A stretch of DNA of 10,800 bases from an uncultured Pseudomonadota bacterium (GTDB taxonomy: Bacteria > Myxococcota_A > UBA9042 > CAIXZC01), in NCBI GenBank assembly GCA_937884235.1, contig CALGBT010000628.1, forward strand, positions 1 to 10,800. The letters run 5' to 3'. The notes beneath the pieces were generated by a model. It searched no databases and was not told where the DNA came from. It saw only the letters and a list, made by a program, of their open reading frames with translations. The translations under genes and the position numbers were made by a program. This document shows, piece by piece, positions 1 to 5,888 of the stretch; position 1 is the stretch's first letter; the number at the start of each line of letters is the position of its first letter.

Positions 1-1
1 G

Positions 2-718
2 CCTTTTCGCAGCGCCCTGATCCGCCACCTCATCGGCGACAAGCCCAGAAGAGTCGGCCATGCCCCGGGAATCAGCGAGGACATGATGGTCAACGGACCC
101 ATGAACGTGGATTTCGCTGACGTCAGGAACCGAGCGGTTGCCTTGATGTCCTCGTTGCGCCAGGCGAGTTACGCCCGCATTACGGCACCGGGTGGTACCG
201 ACCTGACCGTCTACATCGAGGGGCGCGGCTGGGATACGGACACGCAAGTAGACCCGGGCCACTTCGGCAACCTTCCCTGTGGCGAGGTCTGGTGCGCACC
301 CGTTGAGCATCTGGGTGAAGGCCTCCTGGTCTGCGATGGTTCCATTGGGGACCTTGGTGCGGTGCCGGCCCCGGTCCACATCACCGTTGACAATGGGCGC
401 GTCACCAAAGTCGAGTGCACGGACGGTGACTTCAAGGCCCGGGTTGAAGAGCTGCTGGCTCTTGACGATGAGGCGAAGGTGATGGGAGAGTTTGGTATCG
501 GTATCAACCCTGGGGCTCGCATTACGGGCAACCTGCTGGAGGACGAGAAGGCCTTTCGCACGGCCCACATCGCTTTCGGCAACAACGAAGAGATGCCGGG
601 CGGCCGTAATCGCTCTCGCACGCATCGGGATTTCCTCTTCCGGGACCCGACGATAGTTATTCACAACGTTGACGGTCATGCCTTCCGCATCGTGGAAGAC
701 GGCCTCGTGAGTGTGTAG
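2..718 (+). CDS. M29-family metallo-aminopeptidase (aminopeptidase T/AmpS-like), 5' end outside window
   Basis: The frame is open from base 2 to the stop at 716-718, giving the C-terminal 238 residues of a protein of which about 170 N-terminal residues are missing if it has the usual family length (about 370-410). Recognisable M29 signatures, numbered from the first visible residue, are HAPGISEDMMVNGPMNVDF (20-38), NLPCGEVWCAP (90-100), GEFGIGINPGARITGNLLEDEK (starting at 162), AHIAFGNN (188-195) and THRDF (207-211). In this family two glutamates, two histidines and an aspartate bind a pair of metal ions; the matching residues here are E95, E163, H189, H208 and D210, all present, so the enzyme should be active. 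It removes N-terminal residues from peptides, probably in the cytoplasm. The ATG at 83 lies inside a conserved block and is not the start. It leads a tight five-gene set ending at 3253. Confidence 0.88.
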   Translation, partial: PFRSALIRHLIGDKPRRVGHAPGISEDMMVNGPMNVDFADVRNRAVALMSSLRQASYARITAPGGTDLTVYIEGRGWDTDTQVDPGHFGNLPCGEVWCAPVEHLGEGLLVCDGSIGDLGAVPAPVHITVDNGRVTKVECTDGDFKARVEELLALDDEAKVMGEFGIGINPGARITGNLLEDEKAFRTAHIAFGNNEEMPGGRNRSRTHRDFLFRDPTIVIHNVDGHAFRIVEDGLVSV

Positions 719-728
719 GGTGAGAACA

Positions 729-1046
729 ATGCGACAAGGTTGCCGAGCACTTCTTCTCCTCCTGGCTTTGACGCTGACACCAGCCTGTGGCGCAGCCATC
801 GGTGATGACTGCAGCAGCGATAGCCAGTGCCCTTCAGGATCATACTGTGACCGCACCATGCCTGGAGGCTACTGTACCACCATGAATTGCCGACCTGGCG
901 ATTGCCCCGACGGCAGCGTCTGCGTTGAGTTCTCCAACGGTGAAAGCTACTGCATGGACCGGTGCGCCGACAACGGCGATTGCCGGAGTGATTACAACTG
1001 CATAACGTCCATCGGGCTATGGCCATTCTGCTCGGTGGAAGACTGA
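729..1046 (+). CDS. Small Cys-rich predicted lipoprotein (105 aa)
   Basis: The ATG at 729 is preceded by an AGGGTGAG ribosome site; GTG codons at 711 and 720 are possible but lie in or next to the upstream stop. Residues 6-19 form a hydrophobic signal segment ending in LTPAC, a slightly atypical lipobox (Thr at -3), so C20 is probably lipidated, although ordinary signal peptidase cleavage is possible. The mature part holds 12 further cysteines (28, 34, 40, 49, 54, 59, 65, 75, 79, 85, 91, 101) spaced 4-10 residues apart, in two imperfect modules of the form CxxDxxCPxGxYC, which suggests six disulfides in an oxidising periplasmic or surface location. Such EGF/Dickkopf-like Cys-rich lipoproteins are common in myxobacteria and relatives. 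No enzymatic motif is seen and the function is unknown. It lies 10 bases after the aminopeptidase gene and 16 before the PDZ lipoprotein gene. Confidence 0.8.
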   Translation: MRQGCRALLLLLALTLTPACGAAIGDDCSSDSQCPSGSYCDRTMPGGYCTTMNCRPGDCPDGSVCVEFSNGESYCMDRCADNGDCRSDYNCITSIGLWPFCSVED

Positions 1047-1062
1047 CCCCCACGGAGGCCCC

Positions 1063-1506
1063 ATGAAGCGTCCCCTCCTTCTCCTGTTGCTGCTAAGTCT
1101 GGCTGCGTGCAGTAGTGCGGTGAAGCGTGAGCCAGTGGCCCCAACCATGGTGGCCGACGACCCTAAGGCAGATGACGGCGTCTACACTATCTCCCGGGCG
1201 ACCTACGAAGAGGTGCTCAAGGCGGGCATGCAGCACGTCATGCGTTGGTATTTCGTGGAACCCCATTACCGTGGCGAACTGTTCATCGGCTACGCAGTGA
1301 AGCAGGTCCTGAAAGAGGAACTGCAGGAGGGCCCATTGCGCGTCGGTGATGTCATTTTGACCATCAACGGCGGGGCCGTCGAGCGTCCGGAGCAGGCAAT
1401 GGCCGTCTGGCGTGGCCTCTGGCCTCGAAAGACCCTGGAGCTGAAGCTGTTGCGCAAAGGGCAGCCAACCAACTATGTCATCCCGATCACCTCGACCTCG
1501 GAGTAG
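1063..1506 (+). CDS. PDZ-domain lipoprotein
   Basis: A 147-residue protein with a clean lipoprotein signal: Lys-Arg at the N terminus, a run of leucines, then LSLAAC with C16 as the lipidated cysteine. A GGAGG site sits just before the ATG. After a short linker (17-45), residues about 70-143 read as a PDZ fold: IGYAVKQV, a PLRVGDVILTINGGAVERPEQA stretch (the typical 'GD-I-IN--V' core), then LELKLLRKGQ and VIPI strands. The sequence resembles PDZ modules of GspC and HtrA/DegP-type proteins, but no protease domain is attached. It probably sits on the inner face of the outer membrane or outer face of the inner membrane and binds a peptide or protein partner. nadA follows 6 bases later, and a protease-like pseudoenzyme lies just beyond nadA, which is a candidate partner. 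Confidence 0.82.
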   Translation: MKRPLLLLLLLSLAACSSAVKREPVAPTMVADDPKADDGVYTISRATYEEVLKAGMQHVMRWYFVEPHYRGELFIGYAVKQVLKEELQEGPLRVGDVILTINGGAVERPEQAMAVWRGLWPRKTLELKLLRKGQPTNYVIPITSTSE

Positions 1507-1512
1507 TAGTTT

Positions 1513-2535
1513 ATGACCACAGCCCTCGAACGAATCCGCACTGCGAAAAGGGAGCTGGGACAAGACGTTGTTATTCTGGCCCACCACTACCAGCGCAAAG
1601 AGGTCGTGGAGCAAGGTGATTTTGTTGGTGATTCCTACCAACTGGCGAAGTATGCCGCGGCCAGTAACGCTCGTCGCATCGTCTTTTGCGGTGTTCACTT
1701 CATGGCCGAAGCAGCCCGCATTCTGGCCCGCCCCGAGCAGCGCGTCTTCATGCCCGACCCCCGCGCTGGTTGCCCCATGGCCGACATGGCCGATGCCCGC
1801 GACTCGGTGGTGGCACTGACTCGACTCCGAGAGATGGCTGGGGAGAAGCGGCGCATCATCCCGGTGACCTACGTCAACTCCAATGCGGACGTCAAGGCGG
1901 TTGTGGGCCACGCTGGCGGCTTGGTCTGCACCTCTGCCAATGCACCCAAAGCACTGCAGTGGGCGGCATCCAAAGGTGATCTTCTCTTCTTTCTGCCCGA
2001 TGAGTTCCTGGGTACCAATACAGCCAATGGGCTCGGCTATCTCCCCGTTGCCCGTTGGAATCCGCACGAGGCCGACGGCGGACTTACAACCGACAAGGTC
2101 CGTGCTGCTCGGGTGATCGTCTGGCAGGGCTATTGCCACGTTCACACTTACTTCACGCCGGCAATGGTCGCGGCTGCGCGCCTCAAATATCCCGGCTGTA
2201 GCGTAGTGGTTCACCCGGAATGCAAACCTGATGTTGTTGCCGTAGCAGATGGACTGGGGTCCACCTCCTACCTGGTTGATGCCGTGGAGAAGACCGCTCC
2301 CGGCCAAACCGTCGTGGTCGGCACCGAGGTCAATCTGGTGCTGCGCCTGGCCAACCAGTACCCGGACCGCAAGGTGGTCCCTCTGGAGTACTCCCTCTGT
2401 CCCAATATGTATCGGACCACGCCCGAGAAGCTGGCCGACCTGCTGGAGAACTTCGACCCAGCCAGGGAAATCACCGTCCCCGAGGATGTGGTGGCAGGGG
2501 CCCGTCTGGCCCTGCAGCGCATGCTTGACCTCTAG
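1513..2535 (+). CDS. nadA: Quinolinate synthase NadA
   Basis: NadA condenses iminoaspartate with dihydroxyacetone phosphate to quinolinate in de novo NAD synthesis, using a [4Fe-4S] cluster held by three cysteines. The 340-residue protein begins with the family signature ILAHHYQRKEV (21-31), followed by GDSYQLAKYAA (39-49) and CGVHFMAEAARIL (59-71). The predicted cluster ligands are C87 in GCPMADM, C208 in GYCHVHTYFTP and C296 in SLCPNMYRTTPEKL. The spacing (about 121 and 88 residues) matches the longer Bacillus-type NadA rather than the compact Thermotoga type. HPECKPDVV (234-242) and VGTEVNLVLRL (269-279) are further conserved blocks. The ATG at 1513 has only a weak ribosome site but begins a normal-length protein; coupling to the gene 6 bases upstream is likely. 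The partner aspartate oxidase nadB and nadC are not in the window. Confidence 0.96.
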   Translation: MTTALERIRTAKRELGQDVVILAHHYQRKEVVEQGDFVGDSYQLAKYAAASNARRIVFCGVHFMAEAARILARPEQRVFMPDPRAGCPMADMADARDSVVALTRLREMAGEKRRIIPVTYVNSNADVKAVVGHAGGLVCTSANAPKALQWAASKGDLLFFLPDEFLGTNTANGLGYLPVARWNPHEADGGLTTDKVRAARVIVWQGYCHVHTYFTPAMVAAARLKYPGCSVVVHPECKPDVVAVADGLGSTSYLVDAVEKTAPGQTVVVGTEVNLVLRLANQYPDRKVVPLEYSLCPNMYRTTPEKLADLLENFDPAREITVPEDVVAGARLALQRMLDL

Positions 2536-2539
2536 TTCC

Positions 2540-3253
2540 ATGAGCATTACGGCCCTCCTGCTGTTTGCCTCCCTGGTTGCCCAGCAACCGGCTTCGCCCC
2601 TCATCAGCTACCAAGCAATGGAAGAGCTCAAAGGCCAATTGGCTGATCTCACGGTGGAAGTGGAGGTCAAGCTGCAAGTGCCCGACGGCGCAGAGCCCTC
2701 CATCGCCCCCGTGATGATCGGTCAGGCCATCTGCATCGCCGACGCGGCCGGGGCCTTGCACCTCATCACCTCGGCATTTCTGGTGCAGAACAGCAGTCGG
2801 GTGCGGGTTCGGTCGAAGCAGGCGCCGGAGTGGTCAACGGTGACTATCGCCAGGTTCGACGAGGAGGTGGGACTGGCCGAACTGGTTACCCCCGGTCAGT
2901 CCCCGGCCTGCCAGCCGGTGCAACCGGCAACCCCCCACCTTGAGGGCCCGGGCGGACTGGTCTTCTCCATCGACAATCCCACGGAGTGGACCAACATCTT
3001 CCATGGCAACTTCGCCGGCCGGGCAGACCCGCCAATGGGCAGGTACCTTCTGGCCGCATCCGGCCTTCCGCTGGGTGGCCCGCTGTATGGACCGACAGGG
3101 CATCTGGCGGCCCTCAACCTGCGCCGCCTGGTGGTGGGCGGCAGACTCTACCTCTCGGCCCCGGCAACGCTGATTCTGGAGTGGGTATGGGGTACTCGAC
3201 GGGTAGGCGCAAAGCACCAGCGGCGGCCCCGCCGCAGTATCATCAGCCGATAG
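2540..3253 (+). CDS. Exported trypsin/HtrA-like domain protein lacking the catalytic triad
   Basis: The frame is open well upstream of 2540, but that part runs inside nadA; the ATG at 2540, 4 bases after the nadA stop, begins a protein of 237 residues with a short signal peptide (hydrophobic 2-15, possible cleavage near AQQPA). The body has the rhythm of an S1C/HtrA protease: IGQAICIADAAGALHLITSAFLV (60-82) resembles the strand-turn leading to the catalytic His, FDEEVGLAELV (106-116) resembles the 'D---DLALL' region, and GLPLGGPLYGPTGHLAALN (175-193) resembles 'GNSGGPL--G-VVGIN'. Under this alignment His is F80, Asp is G111 and Ser is L178, so the protein should be a non-catalytic binding module. 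The tail (217-237) is rich in Arg and Lys. The assignment rests on pattern, not on a search. Its last 11 bases overlap the convergent qmcA-like gene. Confidence 0.7.
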   Translation: MSITALLLFASLVAQQPASPLISYQAMEELKGQLADLTVEVEVKLQVPDGAEPSIAPVMIGQAICIADAAGALHLITSAFLVQNSSRVRVRSKQAPEWSTVTIARFDEEVGLAELVTPGQSPACQPVQPATPHLEGPGGLVFSIDNPTEWTNIFHGNFAGRADPPMGRYLLAASGLPLGGPLYGPTGHLAALNLRRLVVGGRLYLSAPATLILEWVWGTRRVGAKHQRRPRRSIISR

Positions 3254-4298
3254 GACGTTTGGGGATGGTCGGTCCAGTACCGCCAGTCTGCTTAAACAAC
3301 TCCTGGATGCCGCCCAGTGAGCCCATGATGCCGGCGGTTTCCACGGGGAGGAAGACGGTCTTCTGGGGCGACTCGCCGATGGTGGCGAGGGCCTCAATGT
3401 ACTTCACCGCGATGAGATACTGCATGGGGTCTCCCTTGCCTCCAACGGCCCCCATGATGGTCTGAATGGCCCGGGCCTCACCTTCGGCGATCTTGGTCCG
3501 GGACTCCATCTCACCTTCGGCATTGAGGACCTTGGCGCGCTTGGAACCTTCGGCCTGAGCGATGGCTGCCTGCCGTTCACCTTCCGCCCGGAGAATCTGC
3601 GATTCCTTGATACCCTCGGCCTGGGTTACCTGGGCGCGGCGCTCGCGCTCGGCCCGCATCTGCTTCTCCATGTCCTCTCGGATGGCTGGCGGGGGATTGA
3701 TATCCTGCAGTTCAACCCGGTTGACTTTGACACCCCACTTATCGGTGGCGTCGTCCAGGATGGCCCGCAACTTTGAGTTGATGGTATCCCGGGAGGAGAG
3801 CGTCTCGTCCAGGTCCATCTCGCCGATGACGTTTCGCAACGTTGTCTGGGTAAGCTTCTCAATGGCATCGGGCAGATTGGCCACTTCGTAGCAGGCCCGC
3901 ACCGGGTCGGTGACCTGAAAGTAGAGCAGTGCGTTGATTTCGATGGTGACGTTGTCCTTGGTGATCACGTTCTGCTTGGGGAAGTCGAGGACGATTTCAC
4001 GCAGGTCGATTTTGGCCTGTAATTTCGTTATGTAGACCGAGCGCGAGGGGTCCCGGGGGTCGGGAATGGCAATCTTAGTGAAGATCACTCGCGCCTTGTC
4101 AATGAGCGGGATGATGATGTTCACACCACTCTGCAACGTCTTGTGATACTTCCCCAGGCGCTCAATGATGACCACTTCCGCCTGCTGGACAATGCGGAAT
4201 CCCTTGACGATCACAATCACCACGAAGGCGATCATCGCCAACAGCAGCACGACGCTCACGGTGCCGGCAGCACCAGCCTGAAACAATTCGGGAATCAT
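3243..4298 (-). CDS. qmcA: SPFH/stomatin-like membrane protein (QmcA family)
   Basis: A 351-residue paraslipin-type SPFH (band 7) protein. A single N-terminal membrane helix covers about residues 12-33. The SPFH domain follows (about 34-200) with VQQAEVVIIERLGKYHKTL, GVNIIIPLIDKA, DNVTIEINALLYFQV and IGEMDLDETLSSRDTIN. A charged alpha-helical stretch (about 205-285) carries repeated AEGE/AEGS units, expected to form a coiled coil for oligomerisation, and the C terminus is Gly/Pro-rich. These proteins form large membrane-attached rings that organise lipid domains and regulate proteases such as FtsH. GGAGG lies 5 bases before the ATG on the minus strand. It overlaps the upstream nfeD-like gene by 4 bases (ATGA), the same pairing as E. 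coli ybbJ-qmcA. Its stop lies inside the 3' end of the convergent gene ending at 3253. Confidence 0.95.
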   Translation of the reverse strand: MIPELFQAGAAGTVSVVLLLAMIAFVVIVIVKGFRIVQQAEVVIIERLGKYHKTLQSGVNIIIPLIDKARVIFTKIAIPDPRDPSRSVYITKLQAKIDLREIVLDFPKQNVITKDNVTIEINALLYFQVTDPVRACYEVANLPDAIEKLTQTTLRNVIGEMDLDETLSSRDTINSKLRAILDDATDKWGVKVNRVELQDINPPPAIREDMEKQMRAERERRAQVTQAEGIKESQILRAEGERQAAIAQAEGSKRAKVLNAEGEMESRTKIAEGEARAIQTIMGAVGGKGDPMQYLIAVKYIEALATIGESPQKTVFLPVETAGIMGSLGGIQELFKQTGGTGPTIPKRPIG

Positions 4299-4786
4299 GC
4301 TTCCTCCTTCTCTGGTTGTGCAGCGTCAATATGTAGAACCACGTGGGCCGTGGCACCTTCCAATCGCTTGATTTCGACCTCCCGACCCGCCGGAATGGGC
4401 TTTCCATCAACCGGCAATGCCCGCCACTCGTCCCCCGCCAGTTTCACGTATCCTGGTGCCGAGCGCCCGCCGATCTCCTGGCTGACGACGGCGATTCTGC
4501 CGACCATCCCATCAACGTTGGTACGCATGTCCACGTCGCTCATGAAGAAACGCTGCACCAGCGGACGGGCATAGACGAAGAAAAGGATTGCGAGGAGACC
4601 AAAGCAGAGCAACAGCCAGATGATTGGTATCGGGGTGAAGAAGGCCGGCAGGCTGGTCAAGATGGCAGCCAGTCCCAGCGTCCCCAGGAAGAAGCCCGGA
4701 ACTCCGAGGGCTTCCAACGACATGAGCGCCAGGCCCAACAGAATCCAGAAGTATCCGTTCTCGGCATTCAGCAATTCTTGCAGCAT
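4295..4786 (-). CDS. NfeD-like membrane protein (YbbJ type)
   Basis: A 163-residue short-form NfeD protein. Three hydrophobic stretches (about 11-30, 32-48, 50-72) form the membrane part; Pro and Gly-rich ALGVPGFFLGTLGLAAI (26-42) is typical. The C-terminal half (about 88-153) is the soluble OB-fold domain with GMVGRIAVV, PGYVKLAGDEWRAL and PIPAGREVEIKRLEG, matching the 'G--G-A-----P-G-V---GE-W-A' pattern of the family. There is no N-terminal ClpP-class protease domain, so this is the short paralogue that partners with a stomatin. GGAGG precedes the ATG on the minus strand by 6 bases. It is the first gene of a two-gene unit with the QmcA-like gene (4-base overlap). A candidate promoter lies in the 76-base gap upstream. 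Confidence 0.92.
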   Translation of the reverse strand: MLQELLNAENGYFWILLGLALMSLEALGVPGFFLGTLGLAAILTSLPAFFTPIPIIWLLLCFGLLAILFFVYARPLVQRFFMSDVDMRTNVDGMVGRIAVVSQEIGGRSAPGYVKLAGDEWRALPVDGKPIPAGREVEIKRLEGATAHVVLHIDAAQPEKEEA

Positions 4787-4807
4787 GGCAATCCTCCGTT
4801 GGCGACG

Positions 4808-4836
4808 ATACTAGCAGTCCAGGGGGCCGCACAAAA
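4808..4836 (-). promoter_or_regulatory. Candidate promoter of the nfeD-qmcA unit
   Basis: On the minus strand the gap between tlyA and nfeD contains TAGTAT (plus 4808-4813), directly preceded by TGC as in an extended -10 element. An AT-rich patch 17 bases further upstream (TTTTGT, plus 4831-4836) could act as a weak -35. The transcript would start about 15 bases before the ATG. The -35 match is poor, so the call rests mainly on the -10 and on the position. Confidence 0.35.
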
Positions 4837-4862
4837 GGACTTTCGCGCACATGCAGGGGTGG

Positions 4863-5600
4863 CTATTTCAGCCGTTGCAGATGGAGGAAGAACTCCACGT
4901 TTCCCTGGGGTCCGGGGAGCGTGGATGCAACCTGTCCGAGGACGCTGAATCCTGCTTCCCGCGAGGCTGTGGCAATCTTCTCCACGGCGCCCTGCCTGAG
5001 CCCTTCGTCTCGCACAACTCCCTTGCGGCCCACCGCCTCCCGGCCCACTTCAAACTGCGGCTTGACCATGGGCAGGGCAGTGCCGCCCGGCCGCAGGGCT
5101 GCTGCTATCAGGGGAAGGACCAGGGTCAACGAGATGAAGGAAACATCAGCGACCACGAGATCGACCTGCACGGGCAGACGAGCGGAATCGAAATGCCGCG
5201 CATTCTCTCCCTCAAAGAGAGTAACTCGTGGGTCCTGCTGGAGCTTCCAGGCTACCTGTCCCCGCCCGACGTCAACGCCATAGACATGGGCAGCACCTCG
5301 CTGCAGCAGGCAATCGGTGAAGCCACCCGTGGAGATTCCCACGTCCAGGACCGTCATGCCAGCCACATCCAGGTCGAAGTGTTCGAGCGCCCCGGCGAGC
5401 TTGACGCCGCCCCGTGATACGTAGGGTAGCGGGTTGCCTTTGATTCTGATTTCGGCATCGAGAGAGATGGCTGTGCCAGCTTTGGTTACGGGCTGGTCGT
5501 TCACGAGGACAGCTCCGGCCATGATCAGTGCTCGGGCCTTCTGCCGGGAATCGGCCAGCCCCTGCTCTACAACCGCGAGGTCAAGCCTGGTCTTCGTCAT
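4863..5600 (-). CDS. tlyA: TlyA-family rRNA 2'-O-methyltransferase (S4 + FtsJ domains)
   Basis: The protein is 245 residues long when started at the ATG complementary to 5598-5600; it then begins MTKTRLDLAVVEQ, the usual TlyA opening. Upstream ATG/GTG codons would only add residues read from the xseB overlap. Residues 4-60 are an S4 RNA-binding domain (RLDLAVVEQGLADSRQKA, AGAVLVND). The FtsJ-like methyltransferase domain follows: PYVSRGGVKL, then the SAM-binding loop VLDVGISTGGFTDCLLQRGA, VYGVDVG, DLVVADVSFISL and MVKPQFEVGRE. TlyA enzymes 2'-O-methylate cytidines in 16S and/or 23S rRNA and are required for capreomycin sensitivity in mycobacteria; some were first described as hemolysins. It overlaps xseB by 20 bases, so translation is probably coupled. 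The common companions dxs and ispA are absent here. Confidence 0.94.
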   Translation of the reverse strand: MTKTRLDLAVVEQGLADSRQKARALIMAGAVLVNDQPVTKAGTAISLDAEIRIKGNPLPYVSRGGVKLAGALEHFDLDVAGMTVLDVGISTGGFTDCLLQRGAAHVYGVDVGRGQVAWKLQQDPRVTLFEGENARHFDSARLPVQVDLVVADVSFISLTLVLPLIAAALRPGGTALPMVKPQFEVGREAVGRKGVVRDEGLRQGAVEKIATASREAGFSVLGQVASTLPGPQGNVEFFLHLQRLK

Positions 5601-5811
5601 GGGCCATGGCATCCTTCTGCAGCACTTCGAGTTTCTCCCTGGCCGCACTTAGCCGCTGCTGGGCGAACTTCACTGATGCGAAGCCCTCCTCGTACAGCCG
5701 CAGCGCATCCTCCAAAGAAACTCCCCCTTCCTGAAGGGTGCGGACAATGGTTTCGACCTCCCCCAACAACGCTTCGAAACTCTTCTCTTCCTTGGGCTTC
5801 TTGGTGACCAC
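5581..5811 (-). CDS. xseB: Exodeoxyribonuclease VII small subunit
   Basis: A 76-residue protein with the XseB pattern SFEALLGEVETIVRTLQEG (11-29), VSLEDALRLYEEGFASVK (31-48) and a C-terminal helix AQQRLSAAREKLEVL (50-64). XseB subunits bind as helical hairpins along XseA to build exonuclease VII, which degrades single-stranded DNA from both ends. The start is a GTG (complement of 5809-5811): a near-perfect GGGAGGAG site lies 3 bases upstream and no ATG fits. The large subunit xseA is not adjacent; the next gene upstream (5889 onward) is divergent. The 3' end overlaps tlyA by 20 bases, so the two form one unit. Confidence 0.92.
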   Translation of the reverse strand: MVTKKPKEEKSFEALLGEVETIVRTLQEGGVSLEDALRLYEEGFASVKFAQQRLSAAREKLEVLQKDAMAHDEDQA

Positions 5812-5814
5812 GAA

Positions 5815-5822
5815 CTCCTCCC
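5815..5822 (-). promoter_or_regulatory. Strong ribosome-binding site fixing the xseB GTG start
   Basis: On the minus strand this reads GGGAGGAG, with its GGAGG core 5 bases before the GTG at 5811. It is the reason for accepting a non-ATG start for xseB. Confidence 0.75.
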
Positions 5823-5826
5823 GAAC

Positions 5827-5855
5827 TGGACTTCACAATTGAAAGGCTATAGTAT
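5827..5855 (+). promoter_or_regulatory. Candidate promoter of the lipoprotein gene at 5889
   Basis: TGGACT (5827-5832, four of six matches to TTGACA) is followed by a 17-base spacer and TAGTAT (5850-5855, four of six matches to TATAAT); an alternative -10, TATAGT (5848-5853), overlaps it. Transcription would start near 5862, about 27 bases before the ATG at 5889. This AT-rich patch also lies in the divergent gap to xseB and may carry that gene's promoter on the other strand, for which no clear -35 was seen. Confidence 0.4.
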
Positions 5856-5888
5856 CACCCGGTGCGAAACGCGCAAGCGGGGGACGGT

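Noticed and set aside
1093..2604. A 503-codon open frame on the minus strand.
   Set aside because: It lies antisense to the PDZ lipoprotein and nadA genes, both firmly identified on the plus strand; its translation shows no known motif and it is explained by GC-rich codon bias.
3220..3235. GC-rich inverted repeat near the convergent gene ends, as a terminator.
   Set aside because: It can form only about a 6-base stem with a 4-base loop, lies inside the coding sequence, and has no T-tract on either side.
3562..3891. Plus-strand open frame of 109 codons.
   Set aside because: It is antisense to the SPFH domain of the qmcA-like gene and has no ribosome site or recognisable motif.
4851..5417. 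Plus-strand open frame of 188 codons.
   Set aside because: It is antisense to tlyA, which is well supported by S4 and SAM-binding motifs.
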